Assembly (NCBI GenBank): GCA_025356395.1
Contig: JANXTA010000040.1
Location: 1 to 64,000 of the forward strand
Reading direction: 5' to 3'
From: Betaproteobacteria bacterium
GTDB lineage: Bacteria; Pseudomonadota; Gammaproteobacteria; Burkholderiales; Burkholderiaceae_D
Length of the DNA: 64,000 bases
The position numbers and the translations under genes are program-made. Under the pieces are notes generated by a model. It had not been told where the DNA came from and searched no databases. It saw only the letters and a program-made list of their open reading frames with translations. Shown piece by piece: positions 10,201-20,412 of the stretch (position 1 is the stretch's first letter; every line of letters starts with the position of its first letter).

Positions 10201-10859
10201 CGTGTGGTTCCTCCGTTTGCTTCAGCAGCGTTCACGTCGGTCGGCGTCGCACAACGCGCACCGCCGCCATTCCTCAACAGATCGACGATCTCCGGCGCCT
10301 GGTCGATCGGCCAACTCGTCCCATCGAACCAGCCGGGACGAAATTTCGAAAAATCGAGTCCGAACATGAAACGATAGCCGACCGGCCGGTCCTGCATCCT
10401 GGACTCGACGAATCGCATGCGTTCGCGACGCTGGGCGGCGAGTCCGGAACGCAGACGATCCGACGCGTCAGTTCCCGCCTGGGCGGCGGCCGATGATGAC
10501 TCGCGCAGCGTTCGCAGGAAGATTTCGAACCATGCAGCCTCATCGGCCGTCGACAACGGCATGCTGTTCACGTAGCCGCTCACATCCCGGCCGGCCATCC
10601 CGCGATCGGCATCGCCCACGGCGAAACGAAGGTCGACCTTGCGCGCGATCAGACGATCGACTCGAAGATCGATCTGCAGCGCCTCCTCGCCGCCGATACA
10701 GGTCCGCACACCATCGGCGGTCGTGCACGCTCGCCTGGCAGCGATCACCGTCGCCTCGACGACGTAATCGTAGGCACACGCGATCTGCCCTTTCGTCGCC
10801 GGCGCGATGGACCAGCAAGGCGCAGCAATCGCGATGATCGTCCATCGCAGACTCCTCAC
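10197..10859 (-). CDS. Hypothetical exported protein
   Basis: An unrecognised 220-residue protein. The GTG start at 10857-10859 is chosen because it puts a signal-peptide-like segment (basic start, then WTIIAIAAPCWSIAPA) at the N-terminus and leaves a 43-base gap after the symporter gene; the frame stays open back into that gene. The rest is soluble, with four or five cysteines, and includes the phrases VGYRFMFGLDFSKFRPGWF and ARCATPTDVNA. Its stop overlaps the start of the thioredoxin gene by four bases (ATGA). That suggests a two-gene transcript, and perhaps that the thioredoxin acts on this cysteine-bearing partner. No function can be assigned. Confidence 0.5.
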   Translation of the reverse strand: MRSLRWTIIAIAAPCWSIAPATKGQIACAYDYVVEATVIAARRACTTADGVRTCIGGEEALQIDLRVDRLIARKVDLRFAVGDADRGMAGRDVSGYVNSMPLSTADEAAWFEIFLRTLRESSSAAAQAGTDASDRLRSGLAAQRRERMRFVESRMQDRPVGYRFMFGLDFSKFRPGWFDGTSWPIDQAPEIVDLLRNGGGARCATPTDVNAAEANGGTTR

Positions 10860-10902
10860 GACGCGCGACCAGAACCATGCCGAATTCCGTGCCGGGACTG
10901 CC

Positions 10903-12393
10903 CTACTTCGTCGATACATCGCCGTCGCCGACCGACAACGCCGTTGGGCTGGCGATTTCGTTCTCGCGGACCTGGCCCATCGACGGCATCAGCGAACCGA
11001 CGACCATGCCCAGCAAGCTCATGATCAGCCCCAGAAGCTGCGGCGGCAGCGCCGCGTCGGGGTTCGTCGTCTCCATGCCGATCCACGACACGAGTCCGAG
11101 ACCGATCGACAGCATCGCGCCCTGCGTGTTCGCGCGCTTCCAGTAGAGGCCGAAGGCGAGCGGCACAAACGCGACGACGAGCGTGACCTTGTAGGCGTTC
11201 TCGACCATCGCGTAGATCGGCAGGTTGGACCCGATTGAATACAGCGTGACGAGGATCGTGAAGCAGAACACCACGAGCCGCATCGTCTTCAGCAGGTTCG
11301 CGTCGGTGACGTTCTTGAACGCGGGCTTGAGGATGTTCTCGGCGAACGTCACCGACGGCGCGAGCAGCGTCGCCGACGCGCAGCTCTTGATGGCCGACAG
11401 CAGTGCGCCGAAGAACATCACCTGCGCGAAGAAGGGCGCGTGCGTGAGGATCAGCTGCGGCAGGATTTGCTGCGAGGCCTTCTTGTCGTCGCTGGCCAGC
11501 AGCGGCGCGACCATCTGCGGATCGATCAGCGTCGCGGCGTAGGCGAGGAACATCGGGATGAACGCGAAGCAGAAGTACATCACGCCGCCGAGCACCGATG
11601 CGCGGCCGGCGATCTTCTCGTTCTTCGCGGACGCGACGCGCTGGAAGACGTCCTGCTGCGGGATCGAGCCGAGCATCATCGTGAACAGCGCCGCGACGAA
11701 TCCCAGCATCGCAGTGATGTTCCAGCCCGGCCAGAAGTTGTCGAACTTGCCCGCGTCGATCGCGTGCTGCACGACCACCCCGACGCCGCCGGCCTGGCCG
11801 CTGACCTCGCCGCCGATGTACAGCATGCCGACGACGATGATGATCATCTGGATGAAGTCGGTGATCGCCACCGACCACATGCCGCCGTAGATCGTGTAGA
11901 TCATGACCGTCGACGCGCCGATGATCTTGCCCCAGGTCTCGCTGATCTCGCCGCCGGAGACGACGTTGAACACCAATCCGAGCGCCGAGATCTGCGCGCC
12001 GACCCAGCCGAGATAGGAGATGACGATCGCGAGCGCCGTGAGCACTTCGACGATGCGGCCGTACTTGTTGCGATAGAAGTCGCCGAGCGTCAGCAGGTTC
12101 ATGCGGTACAGCTTCCGCGCGAAGAACAGCCCGACGAGAATCAGGCACAGCGACGCGCCGAACGGGTCGGTGACGACGCCGCCGATGCCGTCCTTGAGGA
12201 AGCTCGCCGGGATGCCGAGCACGGTCTCGGACCCGAACCAGGTCGCGAACACGGTCGCGGTCACCACGTACATCGGCAGCGAGCGGCCCGCGTTCGCGTA
12301 GTCGCCCGAGCCCTTGACGAAGCGGCCGGCGTAGAGCCCGATGCCGACCGAGATCGCCCAGTAGATGATGACGAACCAGAAGAGATTGCTCAT
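10903..12393 (-). CDS. Sodium:solute symporter (SSS family)
   Basis: A 496-residue integral membrane transporter with about 13 predicted helices. It has the typical SSS opening FWFVIIYWAISVGIGLYAGR and the motif GDYANAGRSLPMYVVTATVFATWFG split over helices 1-2, then DFYRNKYGR, and the conserved helix with FAQVMFFGALLSAIKSCASATLL. The family couples sodium entry to uptake of sugars, amino acids, carboxylates or osmolytes; the sequence alone does not settle the substrate. It is read in the same direction as ubiB upstream, but the 122-base gap with its own TATAAT suggests a separate promoter. Confidence 0.85.
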   Translation of the reverse strand: MSNLFWFVIIYWAISVGIGLYAGRFVKGSGDYANAGRSLPMYVVTATVFATWFGSETVLGIPASFLKDGIGGVVTDPFGASLCLILVGLFFARKLYRMNLLTLGDFYRNKYGRIVEVLTALAIVISYLGWVGAQISALGLVFNVVSGGEISETWGKIIGASTVMIYTIYGGMWSVAITDFIQMIIIVVGMLYIGGEVSGQAGGVGVVVQHAIDAGKFDNFWPGWNITAMLGFVAALFTMMLGSIPQQDVFQRVASAKNEKIAGRASVLGGVMYFCFAFIPMFLAYAATLIDPQMVAPLLASDDKKASQQILPQLILTHAPFFAQVMFFGALLSAIKSCASATLLAPSVTFAENILKPAFKNVTDANLLKTMRLVVFCFTILVTLYSIGSNLPIYAMVENAYKVTLVVAFVPLAFGLYWKRANTQGAMLSIGLGLVSWIGMETTNPDAALPPQLLGLIMSLLGMVVGSLMPSMGQVRENEIASPTALSVGDGDVSTK

Positions 12394-12447
12394 GCGCCGC
12401 GCTCGCGTGGAGTAGGGCCATCGCGGCCCCTTGTTGCAAAGCGCAAA

Positions 12448-12453
12448 ATTATA
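12448..12453 (-). promoter_or_regulatory. Candidate -10 box for the sodium:solute symporter
   Basis: Read on the minus strand this is a perfect TATAAT, 55 bases upstream of the symporter start and in an AT-rich island of an otherwise GC-rich gap. No good -35 hexamer is found 16-18 bases further up (GCTCGC at the expected place), so an activator or an alternative sigma context may be needed, or the match may be chance. Confidence 0.3.
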
Positions 12454-12515
12454 AGAGCCGACCCGGCCACGCGAGCCTGTGAGCTGCGTACTTCAGGCGA
12501 TCTGTTGCAGATCGA

Positions 12516-14093
12516 TCACCACGGCCAGCGGCCGTACCACAACAGCACGGCCACGATCGCGATCAGCGTGGTCAGCAGGATGCTGACGATGCCGAATCCC
12601 ACCGCGATCGCATGACGCGTGCGGCGCTGCGCGGCGACCAGGTCCGCGACCGCCGCGGCGAGCGGGTTCTCAGCTTCGTGCGCGAGCACGCGATGCAGCA
12701 GCCGCGGCATCTGCGGCACGAAGTTGGCGAACTGCGTCGCCTCCTGCATGAAGCGATCCTTGAAGCCGCGCCAGCCGAGCTGGTCGCGCATCCACTTTTC
12801 GAGGAAGGGCTGCGCGGTCGACCACAGGTCGAGTTCGGGATCGAGCTGACGCCCGAGGCCTTCGATGTTGAGCAGGGTCTTCTGCAGCAGCACCAGTTGC
12901 GGCTGGATCTGGACGTTGAAGCGGCGCGAGGTCTGGAACAGCCGCAGCAGCACTTGGCCGAGCGAGATGCGCGCGAGCGGCAGGTCGAACACCGGCTCGC
13001 AGGTCGCGCGGATCGCGGACTCGAGCTCGTCGACCCGCGTGCCCTTGGGCACCCAGCCCGACTCGATGTGCAGCACCGCGACCCGCTTGTAGTCGCGATG
13101 GAAAAACGCGAGGAAGTTCTGCGCGAGGTAGTTCTTGTCGTAGTCGGTGAGCGTGCCGACGATGCCGAAGTCGATCGCGATGTACTTGTTGAAGTCGACG
13201 CCCGAGTCGCCGACGTAGATGTTGCCGGGGTGCATGTCGGCGTGGAAGAAGCCGTGCTTGAACACCTGCGTGAAGAAGATCTCGACGCCGTCGCGCGACA
13301 GCTTCTTCAGGTCGATGCCGGCCGCCCGCAACTGGTCGATGCGGCCGATCGGGATACCCGACACGCGCTCCATCACGATCACCGACTCGCTGCAGTAGTC
13401 CCAGAACATCTCGGGCACGTGCAGCAGTTTCGAACCCTCGAAATTGCGGCGCAGCTGGCTGCCGTTGGCCGCCTCGCGCATCAGGTCGAGCTCGTCGTGC
13501 AGGTACTTGTCGAACTCGCCGACGACGTCCTTGGGACGCAGGCGCTGGCCATCGGCCGACAACTTTTCGACGAGGCCCGCGAGCGTGCGCAACAGCGCGA
13601 TGTCGCCGTCGATCGCGCTGCGCATGTTCGGGCGCAGCACCTTGACCGCTACCTCGCGCTGCAGCCCGTTCGCGTCGGCCCGCAGCGTCGCGAAGTGGAC
13701 CTGCGCGATCGACGCCGAAGCGATCGGCTCGCGATCGAAGGTCGCGAACAGCTCGTCCGGATTCTTGCCGAGCGAGAGCCTGATCTGCCGGATCGCGAGT
13801 TCCGGATCGAACGGCGGCACGCGGTCCTGCAGGTGGGCGAGCTCGTCGGCGAACTCGGCGGGCAGCAGGTCGCGGCGGGTCGACAGCATCTGCCCGAACT
13901 TGACGAAGATCGGGCCCAGTTCTTCGAGCGACTCGCGCAGGCGCACCGCGCGAGGCGTGGTGAAGTCGCGGCCGAAGCGCGTCCAGCGGATCGCACGCGA
14001 CAGCCACGGGCTCGACAGGCTGCCGGCGACGATGTCGTCGAGCCCGAAGCGCCAGAAGATGCGCGCGATGATGAAGAGCCGGAAGAGCTGCAT
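12516..14093 (-). CDS. ubiB: UbiB, ubiquinone biosynthesis kinase-like ATPase
   Basis: This 525-residue protein is UbiB, the ABC1/COQ8-like atypical kinase/ATPase needed for ubiquinone synthesis. Signature elements: the KxGQ motif as [16 protein letters not shown] (about residue 67), the alanine-rich loop ASIAQVHFA, the catalytic-loop equivalent [13 protein letters not shown] and the metal-binding AIDFGIVG. Two hydrophobic segments at the C-terminus (about 490-523, ending LLWYGRWPW) anchor it in the membrane, as in E. coli UbiB. It follows ubiJ (61-base gap) and ubiE on the same strand, the usual proteobacterial ubiE-ubiJ-ubiB order, so the three are very likely one operon for the lipid-phase steps of ubiquinone formation. 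Confidence 0.95.
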   Translation of the reverse strand: MQLFRLFIIARIFWRFGLDDIVAGSLSSPWLSRAIRWTRFGRDFTTPRAVRLRESLEELGPIFVKFGQMLSTRRDLLPAEFADELAHLQDRVPPFDPELAIRQIRLSLGKNPDELFATFDREPIASASIAQVHFATLRADANGLQREVAVKVLRPNMRSAIDGDIALLRTLAGLVEKLSADGQRLRPKDVVGEFDKYLHDELDLMREAANGSQLRRNFEGSKLLHVPEMFWDYCSESVIVMERVSGIPIGRIDQLRAAGIDLKKLSRDGVEIFFTQVFKHGFFHADMHPGNIYVGDSGVDFNKYIAIDFGIVGTLTDYDKNYLAQNFLAFFHRDYKRVAVLHIESGWVPKGTRVDELESAIRATCEPVFDLPLARISLGQVLLRLFQTSRRFNVQIQPQLVLLQKTLLNIEGLGRQLDPELDLWSTAQPFLEKWMRDQLGWRGFKDRFMQEATQFANFVPQMPRLLHRVLAHEAENPLAAAVADLVAAQRRTRHAIAVGFGIVSILLTTLIAIVAVLLWYGRWPW

Positions 14094-14154
14094 CAGGAGA
14101 CGACCGATGGGGCGCGCGCGTTGCCTTGCACGCAGCGCGCGCCTGCGACGGCGA

Positions 14155-14799
14155 TCAAGCGCGGGGGGCCGCGCCGGGCGTCAGTCGATCGAGGCGCTTC
14201 TCGATGCGGGCGAGATCGTCGCGCAACTGGCGCACGCCGTCTGCCAGCGTCTGCACGGCACGCGGCCGGACCAGCTGCGGATTCTCTTCGAGCAGGTATT
14301 CGGAAAAATTGGCGACGATGCGTTCGTTGGTCCGCTTTAACGAACCCGAGGCCTGGCGCGCGGTGGCAACCATGCGATGCGAGGCCGCATCGCCGACGAG
14401 CTTCGACAGGTCTTCCTCGACGTCCCAGCGCAGGTTCTTTACCAGCAGCGAGACCACCTGCGCGAACTCCGCGTCGCCTTCGATGCGCAGGTCCCGCATC
14501 ACGGCGTCACCGCCACCGGCGAGCACCCGCGTCACCGCCGAGTACGGCAGCGTCACGGTGGTGTCGGCGATGGTCGTCGAAGTCGCACGCGCCACCGAGC
14601 CGTTGGGTGCGACCGCGAGCCGGATCGTGAACGGCTGGACGACGACGTGCAGCGTCTTGTTGGCGTGCGGCACGAGCTGCGCACGCGCCCACGGCTCAGC
14701 GGCGAGCAGGTGATTGATCGCGGCCGGCAACGCGTCGAGCGGATTCAGGAATGCCGGCAGAAAGGGCAACGGGGGACGCGCGAAGGAGGTGGACGACAT
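14155..14799 (-). CDS. ubiJ: UbiJ, ubiquinone biosynthesis accessory factor (SCP2 domain)
   Basis: A 214-residue protein between ubiE and ubiB, matching UbiJ in position, size and layout. An N-terminal SCP2-like lipid-binding domain (about 20-125, with [21 protein letters not shown] and [22 protein letters not shown]) is followed by a helical, charged C-terminus (about 165-210) that may coil. In E. coli UbiJ and UbiK help organise the soluble complex of ubiquinone hydroxylases and methyltransferases and bind the lipid intermediates. The short [13 protein letters not shown] segment is typical of the family. Assignment rests on synteny as much as on sequence, because SCP2 domains diverge strongly. 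Confidence 0.88.
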   Translation of the reverse strand: MSSTSFARPPLPFLPAFLNPLDALPAAINHLLAAEPWARAQLVPHANKTLHVVVQPFTIRLAVAPNGSVARATSTTIADTTVTLPYSAVTRVLAGGGDAVMRDLRIEGDAEFAQVVSLLVKNLRWDVEEDLSKLVGDAASHRMVATARQASGSLKRTNERIVANFSEYLLEENPQLVRPRAVQTLADGVRQLRDDLARIEKRLDRLTPGAAPRA

Positions 14800-14834
14800 G
14801 CGAAGGAGGATAGCAAAGCGTTTAGTTGCCGAGC

Positions 14835-15617
14835 TTACAAACGCACGCCCTCGTGCAGCGCGACGACGCCGGCCGTGAGGTTGAACACCTGGACGCGCGA
14901 GAAGCCGGCGGTCTTCAGCATCTCGGCCAGCGTCTGCTGGTCAGGATGCATGCGGATCGACTCGGCCAGATAACGATAGCTGTCGGCATCGTCGGCGATG
15001 CGCTTGCCGAGCCACGGCAGGATCTTCAACGAGTAGGCGTCGTAGAGCGGCGCGAACGGTTTCCAGATCCGCGAGAACTCGAGCACCAGCAGCTTGCCGC
15101 CGGGCTTGAGCACACGAAACATCTCGAGCAGCGCGTGATCCTTGTGGGTCATGTTGCGCAGGCCGAACGCGACCGTGACGCGATCGAAATAGCCATTGGG
15201 AAAGGGCAGATGTTCCGCGTCAGCGAGCGCTGTCGGCAACGTCATGCCCGCGTCGAGCAGGCGATCGCGTCCGACCGACAGCATCGACTCGTTAATGTCC
15301 GTCAGCCACACCTCGCCGGACGGACCGGCGCGCTTCGCCATGGCCTTCGCCAGATCGCCGGTACCGCCCGCGATGTCGAGGACGCGCATGCCGGGCCGGA
15401 TCGAGGCGCGCCCGATTGTGAACGCCTTCCAGATGCGATGCAGGCCACCGGACATGACGTCGTTCATCACGTCGTACTTCCGCGCGACCGAATGGAAGAC
15501 GTCGGCGACGCGCTCGGCCTTCGCCGCTTCGGGCACGGTCTCGAAGCCGAAATGGGTCTGTCCGGCCGGACTCACGTCGGCAGGCGACCCGTGCAGGGGA
15601 TCGATCGGTTCTGTCAT
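14835..15617 (-). CDS. ubiE: UbiE, C-methyltransferase of ubiquinone/menaquinone synthesis
   Basis: A 260-residue SAM-dependent methyltransferase that adds the ring C-methyl group in ubiquinone (and, where present, menaquinone) synthesis. Family marks: [29 protein letters not shown] near residues 20-50, [12 protein letters not shown], motif I as [12 protein letters not shown], the acidic loop [21 protein letters not shown] and the late block [12 protein letters not shown]. Length and both UbiE/COQ5 signature regions are complete. It leads the ubiE-ubiJ-ubiB set and follows the DUF971 gene after a 12-base gap. Confidence 0.96.
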   Translation of the reverse strand: MTEPIDPLHGSPADVSPAGQTHFGFETVPEAAKAERVADVFHSVARKYDVMNDVMSGGLHRIWKAFTIGRASIRPGMRVLDIAGGTGDLAKAMAKRAGPSGEVWLTDINESMLSVGRDRLLDAGMTLPTALADAEHLPFPNGYFDRVTVAFGLRNMTHKDHALLEMFRVLKPGGKLLVLEFSRIWKPFAPLYDAYSLKILPWLGKRIADDADSYRYLAESIRMHPDQQTLAEMLKTAGFSRVQVFNLTAGVVALHEGVRL

Positions 15618-15628
15618 GGAGATACGGA

Positions 15629-16051
15629 TTACTTGCGGCGGACTTCGACGACGGCGATCGGCGCTTCGCCCGACGAGCCGGGACCATCGCGACTCGCGCC
15701 GGCCTCCGCGAGCCTTCGCAGGTACGCGGTCCAGAGACCATCGTGGTTGAGGCCCAGCTCACGAAGATAAGCCCACGTGAAGATGCCACTCTCGTGACCG
15801 TCCGAAAACACCGGCTTGATCGCGTAATGGCCCACCGGCTCGATCGCGCTCACGGTGACGTCGCGCTTGCCGACCTGCAGCACTTCCTGCCCGGGACCAT
15901 GGCCCTGAACGGCCGCGGACGGCGAATGGACACGAAGGAACTCGAAATCGAGGCTGTAGCGCTCATGCTCCCCGAAGGCCACCTCGAGGCGGCGCGACTG
16001 CTGGTGGACGATGATCTCGGTCGGAGTACTGGCGGTGGGAGCGGACGGCAT
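15629..16051 (-). CDS. DUF971 protein (gamma-butyrobetaine hydroxylase N-terminal-like domain)
   Basis: A 140-residue soluble protein with one DUF971 domain (about 10-110): [31 protein letters not shown] split across the first half, then [27 protein letters not shown]. The fold is the small N-terminal domain also found in gamma-butyrobetaine hydroxylases. Free-standing bacterial versions are often encoded beside ubiE or Fe-S assembly genes, and their role is not firmly established. It is first in the minus-strand DUF971-ubiE-ubiJ-ubiB run and is divergent from phoB. The basic C-terminal tail is short and probably flexible. Confidence 0.82.
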   Translation of the reverse strand: MPSAPTASTPTEIIVHQQSRRLEVAFGEHERYSLDFEFLRVHSPSAAVQGHGPGQEVLQVGKRDVTVSAIEPVGHYAIKPVFSDGHESGIFTWAYLRELGLNHDGLWTAYLRRLAEAGASRDGPGSSGEAPIAVVEVRRK

Positions 16052-16102
16052 GATCGTGCGAGTTTAGCGCACGCGACCGACGGCGCCGGCGTCGTCCGCC
16101 GC

Positions 16103-16136
16103 GTGTCACGGTAGCGTCATAGAATCGTCTTATTGT
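16103..16136 (+). promoter_or_regulatory. Pho box and -10 element of phoB (autoregulation)
   Basis: Two direct heptamers, GTGTCAC (16103-16109) and GCGTCAT (16114-16120), start 11 bases apart with a 4-base spacer, the arrangement of a PhoB-binding Pho box (consensus CTGTCAT repeated every 11). They match the consensus at 6/7 and 5/7 positions. The box ends exactly 10 bases before a plausible -10, TATTGT at 16131-16136, which is the usual Pho-promoter geometry where the box replaces the -35. It lies about 85-115 bases upstream of phoB, so PhoB probably activates its own gene. The spacing makes chance less likely, but it is unproven. Confidence 0.6.
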
Positions 16137-16219
16137 CCGCGGCTGCAACTCACCCCGCAGTCATCGGCCCCGCCCGTGCACCGCGACACTTTCCCCTTCA
16201 CCCGTCCCGAGGCCATCGG

Positions 16220-16942
<723 letters not shown>

Positions 16943-17085
16943 AGCGAGGTGACTTTCGCCGGATCGACGCGCGGTAAGATTGCGCGCTCCGACCGGCGAC
17001 TCTGCTTCTCGCGGGTCGCGAGCCGCGTCGTCCGTGCCACCCCGAGACTTTCGCGCCACCCTCGTGGCGCGCCCCTGCCGCGCTC

Positions 17086-18471
17086 ATGAATCCCGTCTGG
17101 GTCAGGACGTTTTCCTTCATCGGCCTGGTGGCGATCGGGACGCTGATCGTCCGCGGCCTGTCCGACTGGACGACCGCCCTCGGTTTCGCGGCCGCCGCAC
17201 TCACGCTGCGCTACCTGCGCGATGCCATCCATCTGCGCAACCTGTCTCGCTGGTCGCGCCAGGAACTGGGCGCGACGCTGCCCCGTTCATCGGGGCCGTG
17301 GGAAGAGTTGTATGCGCAGCTCTACCACCGCGGCCGTGCCCGCCAGCGCGAACTCGCGGAGCTGAGCGAGGCGCTGACCAGCTTCCGCGGTGCCGCGCAA
17401 GCCCTGCCCGATGGCGTGGTGACACTCAATCGCCAGATGCAGATCGTGTGGTGCAACCCCCAGGCCGAGCAGCACCTGAACCTGAGCCTCGACAAGGACA
17501 TCGGCCAGAACCTCGCCAACCTGGTCCGCGCACCCGACTTCCTGAGCTACCTGTCGCGCGGCGAATGGGACAAGCCGGTGCAACTGCGGGTGCGCCATCC
17601 GGGACAGCGCGCCGAGCGCGTGCTGTCGCTGCAGCTGGTGGCATACGGCGACGCGCAAAAGCTGCTGCTGTCGCGCGACATCACGCGCTTCGAGAAGCTG
17701 GAGACCACGCGGCGCGATTTCGTCGCCAATGTGTCGCACGAACTGAAGACACCGCTGACCGTGCTCGCCGGCTTCCTCGAAACCATCAGCGAGTCAGCGG
17801 TCACTCCCGCGCAGCGCGAGCAATATATGGCGTTGATGCGCGAGCAGGCCGAACGAATGAAACACCTGGTCGACGACCTCCTGACACTGTCCGCGCTCGA
17901 GGCGACCAGCGCGCCGCGCGAAGATACGGTCGATACCGAGGCCGTCTTCACACGCATCGAAGCCACCGCGCGCCAGCTCTCGAACGGCCAACACATCCTC
18001 GATTTCGAGATCGAGCCGGGCCTTGCAGTGCTCGGCTCCGACGTCGAACTGATCAGCGCCTTCACCAACCTGGTGACCAACGCGATCCGCTACACGCCGG
18101 AAGGCGGGCGCATCGACGTGCACTGGCAGCGGCTCGACGACGGCAGCGCCACGCTGTCCGTGGCGGATACCGGCATGGGCATTCCGGCGCAGCACATTCC
18201 CCGGTTGACGGAGCGCTTCTATCGCGTCGATCGCGGTCGCTCGCGCCAGTCGGGCGGCACCGGACTCGGGCTCGCGATCGTCAAGCACGTGCTGACGCGG
18301 CACCAGGGAACGCTCGCGATCGCCAGCGAGGTCGGCAAGGGCAGCACATTTACGGCCTCGTTGCCGGCACGCCGGATCGTCGAACAGCACCCCGGCAAGT
18401 CGGGCGAAAAGAACGCGGCCGTCTCGCGACTGCACGACGACGTCGTCGGCGAGGCCGTCACCACGGCCTGA
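17086..18471 (+). CDS. phoR: PhoR, phosphate-starvation sensor histidine kinase
   Basis: A 461-residue membrane histidine kinase paired with PhoB. Two adjacent hydrophobic segments near the N-terminus (about 8-45) anchor it with almost no periplasmic loop, as in PhoR. A PAS domain follows (about 100-200, with ALPDGVVTLNRQMQIVWCN), then the dimerisation/phospho-acceptor domain with His218 in NVSHELKTPLT, and the HATPase domain with the N box NLVTNAIRYTPEGG, the G1 box DTGMGIP and the G2 box GGTGLGLAIVKHV. It works with the Pst/PhoU system, which is not in this window. Its stop lies only two bases from the convergent stop of the next gene. Confidence 0.94.
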   Translation: MNPVWVRTFSFIGLVAIGTLIVRGLSDWTTALGFAAAALTLRYLRDAIHLRNLSRWSRQELGATLPRSSGPWEELYAQLYHRGRARQRELAELSEALTSFRGAAQALPDGVVTLNRQMQIVWCNPQAEQHLNLSLDKDIGQNLANLVRAPDFLSYLSRGEWDKPVQLRVRHPGQRAERVLSLQLVAYGDAQKLLLSRDITRFEKLETTRRDFVANVSHELKTPLTVLAGFLETISESAVTPAQREQYMALMREQAERMKHLVDDLLTLSALEATSAPREDTVDTEAVFTRIEATARQLSNGQHILDFEIEPGLAVLGSDVELISAFTNLVTNAIRYTPEGGRIDVHWQRLDDGSATLSVADTGMGIPAQHIPRLTERFYRVDRGRSRQSGGTGLGLAIVKHVLTRHQGTLAIASEVGKGSTFTASLPARRIVEQHPGKSGEKNAAVSRLHDDVVGEAVTTA

Positions 18472-18472
18472 C

Positions 18473-20314
18473 TCAGAGCGTAGTAAAGCGGACCAGGTCG
18501 AAGTCCGAACCGCGCATCACCAGTTCCTCGAGACGCAGCATCGCGACCATGCCGCGACGTCCCGCCTTGACGAGGCGGAACGGCCGGAAGGTGGCATGGG
18601 GAAGGATCAGGCCGTAGTCGCGGGGCGACGCACGGACCGCTTCCCAGCCATCGGCGTCCCGGGCTACAAGAGCTTCGGCCGGGTCGCCGGAGGCGCCGAA
18701 CATCGGCGCGAAGATCGTCGGGCGGCCGGTTCCGGAACCGGCGGCAGCCGCGCCGGGCACCAGCAGGAAGGCGCCATCGACTTCGACATCGTCGATCGAC
18801 GCATGGATGATCTGTGGCAGTCCGGGCGCGAGGCGGACGCGGACGGTATGCGCCACGCTGCGCCGCGCCAGCGGGTCGTCGGCTTCGGCCATCGTGCCCT
18901 GCAGCGCCTCGACCCAGCCGACGAGGAAAGGCGCGTCGCGAGCCGCCGAGTCGAGCTTCAACCCGATCAGGCGCTGGAGGCCGAGACGCGGCCGCGCATA
19001 GCGACGCACGCAGCGGACGGCATCCGGCGATTCCGCGGCGAGCGTCCACGTCTCGGCGTGGGTCAGGAGACGCTCGATGCGTTCGTTCTCGATCTCTTCG
19101 CGGGGTCGGGTGATGCCGCCATGCTTGCCGCGCTGATAGGCATACGGGCTCTGGCCGGCGAGGATCGCACCGGGCGCCTGCTGATCGCCGTCCACGCGTA
19201 GCGCATGCCGCGTCGGCAGTCCGACCACCGCCAGGACCTGCACGCCCGCGGCCGCCAGGCGCCACGGCCGATCGGGCGAATCGATGTCGACGGGTGCCAC
19301 CGCGCCCCAGCGCTGCCTGAGAACCTGCAGCAGTTCTCGCGCGGCCTGGGGCCGCAGCGTGTTGCCGATACCGACCTCGTGCGGCGTCTTGCCTTCGGCG
19401 AGCGCCTCGAGACGCTTGTCGATCGACTGCACCGCGCTCTGGGTATCGAAGCGCAGCACGTAGTTGCCGAGCGTCAGCGTCGGGCCTGGATTGGCGACCG
19501 GTCGCGCCGGCGCGCTCGCGCCGTCCGTGCGACGTTCCAGGCGAAAGCCGACCTTGGCCGACCAGCGCTGCGCGGCCATCCGCGTGACCTCGAATTCGCT
19601 CGCGCCGCGCGCCGACGGATCGGCCAGCGCGATCAGGACGGGCATGACGAACGCGGCGCGACAGGTGCGCGTCGAACTCGACCGCAGCACGTCCGCCACC
19701 TCGACGTCCTGGCAGTCGAGGTCGCGGACCAGTTGGCCGAGCACGCAATGCTTTTCCCAGACGGCCGCCGGGATCGGCCAGCGCGCCCGCTGGATGCAGA
19801 CGATCACCTGCGCATTGATCTCGAGGGCGCGATGCAATGCCGTGATGCCCGAGATGAACGTAACGTGGCCCGCCGGGCCGGCCGTGCCGTCGCCGGTGAC
19901 GCCGGTCAGCGTCGCTTCGGCCTGCACAGGCGAATCGGAAAGTTGCGAGACCAGCCAGGAATACGCATCGCGCAGCGCGATGGTCGCGTCGACCACGGTC
20001 CAGAAGTGCCGTACGAAATCCTCGTCAAGGGGCAGCATCGCGAAGCGGTTGTCGCCGCCCCGCTCGTTGAGGATGTGCACCAGCACGCCGCGGATCCGTT
20101 CCGCGATCGCGAACTTGCGCTGCGGCGGCAATTGCGGCGAACCCGCCTCCACGCCCTGGGCCCCCAGCGCATGCAGGACCTGCGCGATCTCGGACAGGCT
20201 CTGCACCCCGAGCGGCTGTGCCATGCCCGACAACCAGGCCTTCGCGGCAGCGCTGTCGACGATGCGGGCCTTCTTCTCCGCCGGTGGAGCGTCGCTGCGC
20301 GAAAATCGGAGCAT
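18473..20314 (-). CDS. Large conserved-looking protein of unknown function
   Basis: I do not recognise this 613-residue soluble protein. The N-terminal half (about 1-240) is helical and repeatedly hydrophobic without membrane segments or a signal peptide, with phrases such as FAIAERIRGVLVHILNERGG and DATIALRDAYSWLV. The C-terminal half (about 450-613) reads as beta-rich, with alternating hydrophobics and RRSVAHTVRVRLAPGLPQI, and ends in an Arg-rich stretch (FRPFRLVKAGRRGMVAMLRLE). That C-terminal pattern loosely recalls PilZ-like c-di-GMP-binding domains, but I see no clean RxxxR...D/NxSxxG motif, so I do not assert it. Codon usage looks like its neighbours, and it faces phoR with no intergenic room. 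Confidence 0.7.
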   Translation of the reverse strand: MLRFSRSDAPPAEKKARIVDSAAAKAWLSGMAQPLGVQSLSEIAQVLHALGAQGVEAGSPQLPPQRKFAIAERIRGVLVHILNERGGDNRFAMLPLDEDFVRHFWTVVDATIALRDAYSWLVSQLSDSPVQAEATLTGVTGDGTAGPAGHVTFISGITALHRALEINAQVIVCIQRARWPIPAAVWEKHCVLGQLVRDLDCQDVEVADVLRSSSTRTCRAAFVMPVLIALADPSARGASEFEVTRMAAQRWSAKVGFRLERRTDGASAPARPVANPGPTLTLGNYVLRFDTQSAVQSIDKRLEALAEGKTPHEVGIGNTLRPQAARELLQVLRQRWGAVAPVDIDSPDRPWRLAAAGVQVLAVVGLPTRHALRVDGDQQAPGAILAGQSPYAYQRGKHGGITRPREEIENERIERLLTHAETWTLAAESPDAVRCVRRYARPRLGLQRLIGLKLDSAARDAPFLVGWVEALQGTMAEADDPLARRSVAHTVRVRLAPGLPQIIHASIDDVEVDGAFLLVPGAAAAGSGTGRPTIFAPMFGASGDPAEALVARDADGWEAVRASPRDYGLILPHATFRPFRLVKAGRRGMVAMLRLEELVMRGSDFDLVRFTTL

Positions 20315-20412
20315 GTCGTCGAAGGTTCGGGTGAGACGAAAGGCCTATTGTGCCTTCGACCCGCTGCCCGGGTCGGCCGTCCGGCAGGTTCCGGGCGGCG
20401 CCGGTCGAGCGG

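Noticed and set aside
12612-14630. Long plus-strand frame opposite ubiB/ubiJ
   Set aside because: Shadow of ubiB and ubiJ; low-complexity Arg/Glu-rich translation.
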